The position numbers and the translations under genes were made by a program. A model generated the notes under the pieces. That model was given only the letters and a program-made list of their open reading frames with translations, had not been told where the DNA came from and did not search any database. This document shows, piece after piece, positions 9,238 through 20,331 of a stretch of DNA of 64,000 bases. Origin of the DNA: Zopfochytrium polystomum. Taxonomy: Eukaryota; Chytridiomycota; Chytridiomycetes; Chytridiales; Chytridiaceae. The DNA lies in the NCBI GenBank assembly GCA_025765615.1, contig JAIVFJ010000201.1, positions 1-64,000 of the forward strand, given 5' to 3'. Numbering within the stretch: the stretch's first letter is position 1; each line of letters opens with the position of its first letter.

Positions 9238-11995
9238 AGGTCATTGCTCTATTTGCCACCCGTAGCCCAGGGTGAGGATTTAGAGAGCACAGTCTCACAA
9301 CTGCACCTCTTTTCCCAATGCCCTCCTCCATCACCCCATGACCCATAACATCCCTGACTTTTACAATGAATACTGCTCTGACATGATTGTTGACCTCAAC
9401 TCTCGCTTGAACTCCCCCTCTCTCATTGGCCACATAAGCTGTATCATGATGCACCGCCTCCAACTTGACCTGGCCTCTGGAGCTCCAGTTTTCTCACATC
9501 CCTTACCCTTGTCCCAGCCAAAAAAACACTTCACCAAGTCTCTCATTCCCCTCCTTTTTAACCAACAAACATCCTTCCAATACTCTGGTCCACCCCTATT
9601 TTCTGTTAACGCTCACTCCATCAACTCATTAGTTCCTTGGCATATTTTTCTCAAAGTGCTTCCCACTCTCCGTTCACACTCAGTCTTCTTTTTTGAACAA
9701 CTTTTTGACCTCCGCCTCACCAGTCCTTCTTACAAAGACAGCTCTCTCCTTGACAAACTCTGTGAAGTGTACCACATCATTAAGACCTTTATTTTTGCTG
9801 CTCCCACCTTTGGCTCTCCAGTCTTTTACCACAGCCCTCCTGATGGTCCTCTAAACAATCCTTTTTACCCATCTTCTTTGGATCCCCTTCACCATCCTCC
9901 CCTTGCTCGTGGCAGTTTTTTCTGTCTGATGACCCCACCACAAGTGGAATTCTTCTGCATTGTTAACTGGACTCACACACTCCCAAACCCCCAACTCCTT
10001 TCTCATCACTACTCCAGGCTCCCTGAACGCCTTCACCCTTCCTACCACAATTTCCACTTGGTCCAATGCCTTGGCTGCCTCATTGGCTCCCCCCCATTCT
10101 CTTACCCCTGCAGCAAGCACATCTCTCCCTACAATCCAACTTCCCTTGGACACTCCACCTACACAGTCCCCATCAGCAGTCGCACAACGCTACTGCAACT
10201 CGACCCTCCCAGCCCATCTTCTTTGTTAACTCACCTTCCCCCACCACCGTTTTCACACCCACACCTTTCCCACTCCTCACCTCCCGCCACTCCACTTTCA
10301 ATCCAGCTCCCTTCACGAATCCCTGCTTTCAACCAATGGATGTGCCCCTCCTCCCTGCTGACCTTGCTCATACCCACCCATCCTTGACCTTTGACACTGA
10401 TGGCTCCCTTCGCGAGGAGGGCTTCATGGCTGGCTCTGTTGTTTGCCTTGAGCTTAACTTTGAATTTTCTTTTGCCCTCCCTCCACTCTCTGCCTCTTCC
10501 ACAACTGCTGAAATTGCTGCGCTCCTTGCTGCCCTCACCATCACTGCAAAGCTTTCCCTGCCCCTCACTTTTCGACTTGACAATCTTGGAGTGGTTCACA
10601 CCTTTGAGAAACTCTTTCCCTCAAACTCCTTTAGTCCCCATCCACACAGCGAGCTCAACACACCTCCTCTCTCTGATTCCCTCCATCGTCTTTTGCACAC
10701 CACTTCCCACCTCACCCTTTGGGCATGTGTTGCTGCCACTCTACAGTCTTGGATTGGCCCCCCTCCACAAGTTTCCTGGGTTCGTGGACACAACAGCGAC
10801 GCTGGCAACGAACGAGCAGACAAGCTGGCATCATCTGTCCCCTCGACTTCCGACCCAACTTTGTTACCAATCCTCTCACAACAGATCCTCCCAGCCACTG
10901 CCTTCATCTCAAATACCCCATCTTGGGCCAACTTCGACGACAACTGCGACTCCTCACAGGTCTCTCTCACCATTTTGCACTTCTGAACACCTCAGCCTTT
11001 GCCCACATCACCCACAACCCTGACCTAGTTCATTGGGAAGCCACATTTCTTGTTCTCCACTCTGGAATTTAACCCTCTTCCCTCTTTGGCACCCTCCCTG
11101 GCTCTGCTCGTTGCAAGTATCGACTTCAAATCCTCAGCAACACTTTGCCCACTCAAAAAGTTCTACACCAACGACACCCTCAAGTCTACCCTGATGGGCT
11201 CTGTCGTTGATGCCACCACGCTCTGGAAACCACAGAGCATGTCTGGCAATGCCCTGCAGCTGCTGACGCCATTGCCATGATTTGCAACACCTTTGCTGAA
11301 ACTCTTTCCTCCTCTGTTCCTCCTGCACCTCATGGTCGCTCTCCTCCCCAAGCCCATCCCATTTACTGGCTCTCCCACCCTGAATTTCTCTTTGATCATC
11401 AATCTTGTATCAATTTTTCCTCCCTCCTTCGTGGCTTCATCCCTCAATCCTTTTATTACTCCTTATTCTCACATGATAACCCTGCTGCCTCTGTCCTTAA
11501 AACCCTTGTCACCGCTTTCATCAGATCCTTCTTGACACCCATCGACGTATTTGGATCCCCTGTTGCGACAACACTATCTCTTGGGAGAAGTCAAAGTCCA
11601 TCAAGCCCTCTGACAAGCACTCCAAGCCCCACAGATCCCCTCCACCAAATTCCCAGGCCTCTCACCCTCGTTCCACAGCCTCTCACCCACTGTCTTCTCC
11701 AAACATCAACTCTTCCCTCCCTCCCACTCCATCATCCCACAGAACTCGCAACAGCTCTTCACAACCCTCTCAACCTTGCTGCACCACGTGTAGTCGCTGG
11801 CACTCCACTGACACTTGCCCAGGCATCTGGCTTTTGCGCACCAAGGCTTCTTCCAGATGGATTGACCACTACCTCAGCCGCATAAAACTTGTTGCAGGCA
11901 TTATCTGGCTTCACCACACAATACAACTCCCCTCACGCCAACAAGCAAGAGCCACTCGTCACCCATCTCCTGCTGAGCCCCCCGATGTTCACTGA
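9238..11995 (+). pseudogene. LINE downstream part: linker, RNase H, zinc-binding C-terminus
   Basis: The frame resumes with RSLLYLPPVAQ and continues through MTHNIPDFYNEYC (9338) to a Pro/Ser-rich linker (9338-10387). An RNase H domain follows: FDTDGS (first Asp, about 10390), STTAEIAALLAAL (Glu), RLDN (Asp) and WVRGHNSDAGNERADKLA (final His/Asp region, about 10777-10835). Downstream, after frame changes, LCRCHHALETTEHVWQCP is a CCHC-like zinc motif seen near the C-terminus of many LINEs. A second one, CCTTCSRWHSTDTCP, lies near the end. The last stop is at 11993-11995. Confidence 0.8.
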
Positions 11996-12089
11996 GCCAC
12001 TGTTGCCCTTCCGCATGGGGTGGGTTTGATGAGGTGATACCTGGACATAGTCCATTACGGTTCACCGTTGATGGCTCTTTCTCTTCCCG

Positions 12090-12134
12090 CCAGCCCCTCT
12101 GGGGCTGGAACAATAAAAAAAAAAAAAAAAAAAA
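12090..12134 (+). other. LINE 3' end: GC hairpin, AATAAA and poly(A)
   Basis: CCAGCCCC, loop TCT, GGGGCTGG is a perfect 8-bp stem at 12090-12108. AACAATAAA and a run of 20 A (12115-12134) follow immediately. A stem-loop just before the tail is the kind of RNA structure that some LINE reverse transcriptases bind to start target-primed synthesis. The A-run marks the element's 3' boundary. Confidence 0.8.
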
Positions 12135-15060
12135 TTGTGAGACTACACTGAGGTCTCAGTGATAAAGTCTAGGGATTTTATTCGCAAAAACAAGTGTACC
12201 TGTCATAAAACCGCAAGGATCGGGACCCCTATTATTGCTCCCGGTTCTTTAGTTTCCAAGGCGTTATCAAAGTGTATTTGCGGCTAACCTGTCTTTATTA
12301 TTGGGCCTGCTTTTACTACTTTCGTCTTAACAGTTTCTGTTGCGCCAGGGTTTTCTCAAAATATTTTCTTTTTTGGTGACTAACAGAGACTGCCTGACTG
12401 CCTAGGGATGGGGTGCCTGACGGGCCGTACCCCAAGCCCGCCTAATTTATTATTTATTTTCGGCACTTGTACATACATGCATAGGGTTGGGGGGGACTTA
12501 GAGCATTTGTGGTGGATGCTCCAAGTCAGGGGGGTTGACTTGTCAATTTTCTCTCTCTCTGTTTTTGGGCCATTTCTCTTTTTCCTTTTTTCTTCAATCT
12601 GATTTCTGTCCATTGGCACCAATACAGAGTCCCTTCAAATCCATCTGGCTCGCAAGGTGAGGGTAGTGAGAGATGGTACACACCCAGGTGTGTACATGGT
12701 CCCTTCGTGGGGCTCCTCTTAAGGGGCCGTGGGTGGGGAATGCAGCTGGCCCCACCAGCAACTGTGTGACATTGCCGGCTCTGTGTTGGAGTGGGGATCC
12801 CTGGCGCTTGCCCGCTGCGACAACAGTGGTGGTGGTGGTGGCGACGACGGCATCGTCGTCCCCAACCTTCCCGTCCCCGCGAGGGTGTTGGTGGCTGCGC
12901 CTGGTGCAGCCCCCGACACCTGAGAGTTCGATCTACAAGTGCCTGCCTCGGTCCTATTGCTGTGAGGGTGAGATGTGTGAGTACGAGTGCGATGCGATAA
13001 AGCCCGTTGGTCGAGTGATCGTGCCGACGCAGCCTGGTGGGGTGTGTGTACGATCGCAGGTGTTTCCGCATGCGAGTTCCCTGCTGGCGACCTTCCGACC
13101 CCTACATAGTCGACTCCCTTCTCTCTCTCCCCCCTGTCGCTGGTGACGACGAGGGCTCCCGCAGCACCGTCCTCGACGAGGGGCGCTAGGTCGCGCCCTG
13201 TCTGTCCCGTCGCTATTAACTGCTCCTGTTGTATTTGAGATTAGGTTCCTGAGATAAAAACCCCCGTTTCCCTCTTCTCTCTCTTTATTCTGCAGTTGTG
13301 TTGCGCCCTCAGGAGTGCCCTTCTGTTTCCCCTCGCATCAGCCCGCGGCCACGCGAGTAATCGGTGCCCCGGCACCGATCCTTCAGAGGATTCCCTCTGA
13401 ATGTTCATTCTTTGTGTTTGAGACCCCTGTTAGACAGATCAGTAGGGATACTTTGTGGACTAGGCAAGTAGTAGGTTTGAAACACCACCTAGACAACAGC
13501 CCAATAAAGTTAGTTTTAGCCTATTATTTGCTTTCCCTCACTCTAGGGCCCAGATCCCAGGGTCAAAGGAGTGAGTATAGTCTCACAGGGGGGGGCTTCC
13601 GGTTTAAACTGCGCCTGTAAAGGGTTAAAACAGCATTGTTCTCGTTTTAACAATCTGGTCGTAAGTACATAATCAAAACGTGGAACAACCGACCTTCACT
13701 GTTCAACCTTCCTTTTCCCTTTGTTGCCATCCTCGAGTTATGCAAAACCCGCAAGCAAGCTATGCAGAGATTCCCAACACCATTACCTTCGGCTCGTGGT
13801 TCAGGAAGGGGAAGCCCTTCCAATCCTATGCAGTCAGGAGTAGGACACCAGGAATGTAGGCAGGCTCCGCAACTCATGGTGATTGGGGATTTGATGTCAC
13901 AATCAACACAACTGGACATGCCAGCCGTTGACAAAGATGCCATTAAGGAAGACTCCATTCTTGTGCAGCTGAAGCGACAAGGCCACCGTGTGGTTGGATC
14001 TGGCAGAATGCAACGAAGCTTGAGTTCGTTGTTTACTCCTTAGATGTGCGCCAAAGAGAGCTCTAATTACTCAACCAATGGTAAGTTGTTGGTAAGGTTG
14101 CGAAGCATAGAGCGCCATGGAGCTCTTGTCGCCCAGCAAAGACTCCTCATCCTGACCTTATGCAAGCCTCGGAATTGGTAGGGAAACGTGACGAGCTTTA
14201 TTGTAGCGCTCATCATCTTATACCAACGGGATACGACAAGAACGAGGCACAAGAACGAGGCTCAAGAATGAGAAGCAAACGTGAAACATTAAGCACGCCA
14301 CTGCTCCTCTCTGTTCCCACGCTTCCCGTTGCCTAATTGGAGTCAGACCAACCAGCGCAGAGCGAACCCCTCCCACTTCTTTTCTTTGCACAGAATGCAC
14401 TCGTAAACACTGAAGGTCTCATGTAATTGCTGAGACAGTCGGACACAAGGTCCATTGGCGAATCGGCATTCGCCACATCCTACCCTCCAACCATCAATCG
14501 CAATGTAGGAAAACCTCGTTTGCCAGTGGGGTACTACTGCCGTTGCAGGCGATGAAAATGACGTTCAGCTGCAGCCGTCACCTGCACCGACCATGACGAC
14601 AGGGATGGGGTGTCGATCTCAAGCTGGGCTGGTATCTGTGGGCACCGTCGAAGATGTCGACGTGGATACCAGCTGACAGTGTATCTGCACGCCTTCTGCG
14701 CTGCTTAGCACGCCGCGCCGCCAGCACAGACCGGAACAGCTGTCCACAGCGAGCGTTGGGTGGACGGTGAACGGTGGCAGCTGTGATGCCCCTCACGATC
14801 GTATGGTGGTAGTCCACACGTCCTGACGTCGGCCTCGCCGTCGCCTGTCTTGTTGTTCTTCACGATCACAAATCTGAAGACGGTCTGCTGTCTGTCCTCC
14901 AAGCGACTGTTACATTGACGTGTTCCTCCTTATGTTCAGTTTTTCCGCAAAGATTAGGGGTTTTTTGTGGCTGGGCGAGGGAGCGCATCTGATTGGGCTC
15001 TGATTCTTGCGCTGGAATCAGCGCGCGCACGAAAAAGGGGAAATTTTTTCTGGCGCACAC
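12135..15060. other. unassigned, mostly decayed sequence
   Basis: No intact gene is supported. 12400-13150 has overlapping open frames on both strands of low-complexity type (Gly/Ser/Val or His/Arg rich) that look spurious. 13240-13620 contains a TA-rich box, a C/T stretch ending ctgcag and an AATAAA, so it could be an old LTR or promoter, without proof. 13762-14043 has a 93-codon plus-strand frame (QLMVIGDLMSQSTQLDMPAV within it), unrecognised. 14400-15030 has minus-strand peptides (VFRFVIVKNNKTGDGEADVR) that may be a gene remnant. Confidence 0.4.
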
Positions 15061-15187
15061 AATACCAATGATACCAATGACAACAAGACAAGTCAGGAAA
15101 GCAAAGAAGGTTCCAGAAGGTTCCACAAGGTTCCATGAAGGAATGTTCTAGAAGGTTCCAGAGGTTTCCAGAGGGTGTTTCATAACA
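15061..15187 (-). repeat. inverted LTR fragment of the Ty3/Gypsy family
   Basis: On the minus strand it begins TGTTATGAAAC at 15187 and matches the first ~125 bp of the solo LTRs, including a perfect heat-shock element at 15140-15159. Homology ends at about 15061, where unrelated sequence begins. It lies at the 5' edge of the broken gene that follows, and about 640 bp from a solo LTR in the opposite orientation. Confidence 0.85.
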
Positions 15188-15855
15188 TTCTCCATTGTAT
15201 TTGACCTTTCCAATAAGTTGTTTGAATCTTTGTTGGCTCACTGAACCAAAGCCTATTGGACATGCGGATAGGAAACGTTTTTCTTGTCGTCGGCAACCCA
15301 GCTCCTGAGATAACAAGTTTAGCCAAACTAATCTCACTCTTCAAACAAACTGTTTGTCAAAAGAACCATGATAAGCGACGCATCGAGCTGGCAAATCAAA
15401 GAGAAGGGCAAACCTCACTGTAGTCCCAGAGGTCAACACACCAACTGCAAATGTTGCTAAGTTCACTACACCCTCCCCTGAGGCCGTGGTGGCTATCAAC
15501 TGCTTCAACCAAGGCCTCAGCCACACACCCCACGACCCTACGGTGGCTTTGGTAGAGGGTTCATTCCACCTTCTCAAGGAAGTTGGTAACCCCAGCTTTG
15601 TTTTGCCTTCTCTGTGCGTCACCATTATGGTGGTATGTCCTTCTCTTCTCTTCTGTTCCCTCCATCGATCGCACAGATAACCCTTACTCTCGTTGTCATC
15701 GTCGTGGCGCTGTCACTGCCGCTGAGTCATCCACAGTGACACCTGTGACGCACCCTGCAGCCACAACCCCAGCCACCACCACCCTTTGCAACGAATGCCA
15801 ATCCCCCCTCGTCTTCTGTGGCTCCGCTGTTATGAATCACCCTCTGGAAACCTCT

Positions 15856-15955
15856 GGAACCTTCTAGAACATTCCTTCATGGAACCTTCTGGAACCTTCT
15901 GGAACCTTCTAGAACATTCCTTCATGGAACCTTGTGGAACCTTCTGGAACCTTCT
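15856..15955 (+). promoter_or_regulatory. heat-shock-element array in LTR U3
   Basis: Alternating nGAAn/nTTCn pentamers: four perfect units at 15856-15875 (GGAAC CTTCT AGAAC ATTCC), eight perfect units at 15881-15920, and six units with one mismatch at 15926-15955. Three or more contiguous inverted pentamers is the consensus for HSF trimer binding. The array lies about 105-205 bp upstream of the TATA box at 16061. Confidence 0.75.
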
Positions 15956-16060
15956 TTGCTTTCCTGACTTGTCTTGTTGTCATTGGTATCGTATCATTGT
16001 ATTACTAATTGCTCTTTCTGGAACTTTCTTTGAGTCTTGACAAGGAACACTCTCAAAAGG

Positions 16061-16067
16061 TATAAAA
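16061..16067 (+). promoter_or_regulatory. TATA box of the solo LTR
   Basis: TATAAAA, conserved with the other two LTRs. AAGTGAATTAT, the predicted RNA 5' end and self-primer, begins 35 nt later at 16096. Confidence 0.7.
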
Positions 16068-19000
16068 GGGGGATGGGGAACCTGTCCCATCCCTCAAGTG
16101 AATTATTGTTTCCAATACAATCATCACTCCTCTCAGTTCCTTGTCTGCCTTGTCCTGTCCTGCCCTGTTCCTGACATCCGCGGATATTGGTTCTGCGCCT
16201 GGTGCAGCGTCAAAACCTGCCTGGACTGCTTCGACTGCGTGGGAAACGCTGCTGGCCAAGGGGACGTTCTTGAGGGACAGCTACGATGACAACAGGGGCC
16301 ACAGCAACAGCCGCAGCTGCACACCGCAACAGCTTTCTACCCATCTACATGATCCTGTTTGAACCACTCTACATCTTGTGCAGCCGCACCGCCTCCAGAC
16401 TGGAGCAACGAGGCAGTGGTGCACAGAGCTGGGTTTAAAAAGTCCAAAGTAGTAGTTCGCTATTACCCTTGCAAACTGCCCTTAGAGGGAAAAAATGGCA
16501 ACTTATTTTTGTGCCTTTTTTTTTGCAGCAAAGGACGTGCCCAATCGGCCACAGGTGCTGCAGCAGGGTATCGCGACAGTAGTCCTCTGGCAAGCGTTTG
16601 GATAGGACTGACAGTGGAGGAAGGATGTAAAGGAAAATTAATAAAAAAAAAGTCCAAAGTAAAAAATCGCAAGTTATTTTTCGTGCCTACACAGTGCAGT
16701 GAGTGGTTGTTTTCCCAATTGCGATTGCGCTTGCTGTCATACCTCTCTCTCTCTCTCTCTCCATTCAATTGCAGTGGTGGGCGTCGCCACCCAGAGTGAT
16801 TGGCTCGCAATGACACCTCTTCCATTAGGTTGTCTCTTCCTTCTGGCGGCGGCGTGCAGCCGCGCCCCCTTTTTCCCCTGACATGCCCATTTTTCTTTGG
16901 CTTCCCCAAGGAAAGCGACAGTGATGTGTGCCAGCCCTGTTGAGTTTGTCGCAAATGTTTCCGCTGCTGCAGGCAACGTGCAGATACTTTGAGGATATTG
17001 AAACCTGTTCTGGACGCTTCGCTTGCTGGATTTAACGTTAAGTGTGTAAAAGTTATGTCCATGCCATTAATGCAGTTTCGCTCACTGACGCTCTTGTCTC
17101 CTTCTGTCGAAAACCCCCGCTTGCAAATACCTTTGAGAGTGCAGTTGCTGCGGTGACCTTTAAAATCACCAATTGGTTGCAAAAACCGTCTGACAGGGTA
17201 AGGCAGCCTTTCCGGATTCACGGATAAAAACATCGCGAACCTTCCAGGACACATATGACTCTTACAAAACGAACGCGATTTACATGGCTGCCTGTAAGGC
17301 AAAAATCAACAGCGCCGTGAAAGGCAAAAAGGATGCTGTCTGGGCGAATCAGCGAGAGTGCGCATTGCTCACGGTGGAAAGTGCCAATGGGGATATCATC
17401 GAGGATGATCTGAAGACACTGAAGGATTATCTACCAAAACTTGAACCAAAACTCCCAGAAGGGGATTGGAAAGAAGCCATCACGATTCTCAATCAGGTCA
17501 CGCACGTCGATCCCAACGCGGTAGATTCTGCTGTCCTTGGCAGAGTCCTTCTTCGTTCTTCTGCAAAAGTACGTTTCCTGAATTTTAGTCATTTTATTAG
17601 CTGCATTCAACTACTTGGAATCTCGTGTTCGGCTCTTTATTGAAAGCTACGATATTGTCGAGGATGAAGCGATGGAAAACAAACAGCAAAGCTATGACAG
17701 CGAGGGTGAATACTACGATATGGAGGAAGAAGCGACGAAACAAAAACCATGGTTGCCGTCAGTGCTGGTTAAAGCCCTTGTATCGCTTCTTCCAGCACTT
17801 TCTGCTCGCTCGATGGAAGTGGTCCGGCGTGCTTGGGAACACATCTGTGTGCTTGTGTTTACCGCCAAAGCATCATTTCCGCCAGAATGGGTTCGCGACT
17901 GTGTCTGTGCCAGTTCTGATGGGATAGTATTTTGGAAACAGTTTGTGATCTGATTCCTTGATCGTCGTGATTTCAGTGATGCATCTCAGTTTATAGAGCA
18001 CCTTCGTTCCGTTGATATGGACGGAATTGCTGAGGATACATTACTACAAGCCATCCAGGAACACGCAGTAAACAAGTCAGATGTCCATGCCTACTGCGCA
18101 TTTATCGTCAGGCAACTGCGACGTTTACACCATTTTTGTTGGGTAGCGAATTTGGAACACGCTCCAAAGATCATTGCTGCACTTGCAGATATTGGAAGGA
18201 CCATCGGAACCTTGCAGTTTAAAGCCAGTACGTGGCAGTTATTGGAGGACTGCGTGCGATAATTGGACAAGCGCCTGTATAAGCTGTTGGCTGGTTTGAA
18301 TGGACCCCGGACTTTGGGGCCTAATAACTTCGATGACATGATCACGTTCCAATTATCGAGGAGCTTGTTGACTTTTACATCGAAGTGAGGTACAAAGATG
18401 GCGTCCAAGCAAACCCGGTTGCACTGGCAGTTCTTCCAATCTGTGGTTGCAAGGATTTGCATCTTACCTATATTCGTTCCACTGTTAAACGCAAGCCTAA
18501 AATTAAATTGACAAAACTCTGTAGTTTGTTGTCAGGCGAGCAGTTCAGGTCGGCGTTTATGCTTGCAATTGACATGGTTTGGCTGGAGTTGCTGGACTAT
18601 TTGTGCCAAAACAAGTTGGAGCTCCATCAGCAGAATTTGCTTGAGCATTGCATTCCTATCCTTGTGTCAAGATTGAACAAACAAGAAGGTGTTGGAAAAC
18701 TGATTGGTTGTTTGGCCCCTGACATGAACGATGGCGAGTTGATTGAGATCCTCGATGCTATCCTTCACATTCTCCCACACTATTCTCTGGAAACCAGTAT
18801 TGATCCCGACATCCACAAGTTGGGCTTTCCTGCTGTCATTGGTGCGCTTTCACAGCGTGGATTTTCGGAGCGAATACAGCCTTTGGTGCAATATTTGTAC
18901 AACATTATAGCTCATGATAGATGGATGGAGAGAATATCCTCTTTTTGGAATCAGTGATACGCCATCTCAGCCTAATAAAGTTTGCGGACATGGCTTTGCT

Positions 19001-19632
19001 GTGGAAGAAAAGCTACGAGTACCAGAAATTTTTACCAAAACATTGGCTGCAGCATCTGCGGAACGGATGGCCAGCCTAATCAACACCAAATCTGCTTCTA
19101 TTGTCGATGTAGAAAGGTTATTGTTCGAGGCCCTTGAACATGTCCAGCTGGAATATCATCTGCAGAGTGGGATATTTGTAATGCAAGTGGTTCGTCAGCT
19201 TCACCGAAGTGTAGTCGGATCCCCGACAGTATCTCCAAGTATAACGGGCTCTCTACTGTCTCTCCTAGCTGCGTACTCAAGTCAGCTGGGAGAAATCCAC
19301 AATCCAAGCGAGGTCCCAGATAAACCAGAGATGGCATCGCCAGAGCTGGACTTTGTGACACAGATGTTGGCACCAGCGTCTGGTCTTGTTTACGAGGAAG
19401 CAGTTGGAAGTTGTCTGCGAGAGGTGTGGGTGGAAGCAACTTTCTGCAGGAGCGCAAGGTTTATAATGTTAAAGCGATCTGAGGAAGCAGGCTTTGGGTT
19501 CCGGAGGGTCCTGTCAGCTGAGGTAGTTGCAGCATGGAAGGTTGCATTGGAGAGAAAGGAAGAATGGTACATGGAGGTGTCGTTTGGAGAGAGGGTAAAA
19601 ATGCTGTATAAGAAGTACGGACTAGTTTGGGG

Positions 19633-19726
19633 GTGCCTGTTGAACCGAATCAGAACTGTTTTCCACTTAACAGAACCAGACACAACTTGTCTCACTCCAA
19701 GGAGAGTGTTCCAACTCAATCCAAGT
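19633..19726 (-). repeat. dispersed repeat, copy 2
   Basis: Inverted relative to the copy at 8657-8750, roughly 90 percent identical over 94 bp. It forms the last ~30 codons of the plus-strand open frame ending at 19735, so that C-terminus is probably repeat-derived. Confidence 0.7.
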
Positions 19727-19735
19727 AAGAGGTAG

Positions 19736-20331
19736 CCGGGTTTCCCGTTACGTCTCCTCCCTCCACTTCTTACGAGGGGCCTACCCAAGCTTTGTATCTC
19801 GCCTACTCGCCTCCGCTCGTCCGACACGCTACAGGCCACAGGCGTTTGGAGAGCAACAAACGTCACGGGACATACGACCGGCTGGGTCTTGAAGCCTCAA
19901 ATGCTTTTTTTTTTTTTTTTTGGCAACTAGTCACGACGCAACGGTTGAAACGCTGCATTGTGTTGGGAGACTGCGGGGTTTTCCCATCAATTAACGTTAA
20001 TTTTCCCTCGCAGATTTGGAGACTTCATCAGGGACTGAACCGGCCCAGATTTTCGTCCTTGTTTGACTTCGAAATGATCTAATTAACACAAAAGATTTGG
20101 CTATTCTGTATTTATTTAGTTGAAGTCTGGATACCTTAAAATAAGACTTTAAACAGGGTAAAAGCTGTCGTGGGCGAAACCGAAAAAAAAAAAAAAAAAA
20201 AAAAAAGGGAGTAGACATCACAACGCATCTATCCACAAACAATGTCTTTACCGACCTTCCTTCTCTCAGACCCAGCGCACTTTTTCCTCTCTTTCGAACT
20301 TCCCCAACGACCCCCCGGCTTGTTGCCACCG
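19736..20331. other. spacer with poly(T) and poly(A) tracts
   Basis: Contains T19 near 19903-19921 and an A-run near 20182-20205. This is the downstream region of the minus-strand F-box gene, and the compositional step from the repeat-rich left part to the GC-rich right part. No gene seen. Confidence 0.5.

Larger units (their letters stand above)
4925..12134 (+). mobile_element. 5'-truncated LINE (non-LTR) retrotransposon, interrupted
   Basis: The element contains RT, a connecting region, RNase H, a zinc-binding C-terminus and a 3' hairpin followed by A20. No apurinic endonuclease domain precedes the RT, so the 5' end is truncated, as is common after target-primed reverse transcription. A 2.1-kb foreign segment (about 7110-9237) splits it: joining TAC at 7107-7109 to AGG at 9238 restores an open RT-thumb frame. 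Internal frameshifts show it is dead. I found no clear target-site duplication. Confidence 0.85.
15828..16176 (+). repeat. solo LTR of the Ty3/Gypsy family, TSD tccgc
   Basis: It begins TGTTATGAATC and ends CCTGACA. The 5 bp tccgc occurs on both sides (15823-15827 and 16177-16181), so this is a complete LTR left by recombination between two LTRs of an inserted element. It is 349 bp, about 58 bp longer than the copy at 30808, mainly from a tandem duplication within its heat-shock-element array. It interrupts a Cys-containing coding stretch (after LVFCGS). Confidence 0.93.
15190..19735 (+). pseudogene. broken multi-exon gene, family unknown
   Basis: Protein-like plus-strand blocks recur in a consistent direction. 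They are 15240-15420 (NVFLVVGNPAPEITSLAKLI), 15450-15630, 15660-15827 with CNECQSPLVFCG, 16182-16360, 17042-17215, 17273-17572 (KDYLPKLEPKLPEGDWKEAI, ending at a GTACGT donor), 17605-18262 (acidic, then helical), 18360-18957 (VWLELLDYLCQNKLELHQQN) and 18960-19735. Intron-like junctions such as tttgcag and caattgcag are present. In-frame stops at 17951 and 18260, a frame jump near 18350, a solo LTR at 15828-16176 and a repeat at its 3' end show it is broken. The predicted product is large, mostly helical and has a Cys-rich patch. I do not recognise it. Confidence 0.5.

Noticed and set aside
13240..13620. LTR-like segment with TA box and AATAAA
   Set aside because: No TG/CA ends with target duplication and no second copy in the window.
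16463..17302. 279-codon minus-strand frame
   Set aside because: It runs antisense to protein-like exons with splice signals, and contains translated CT microsatellite (RERERER).
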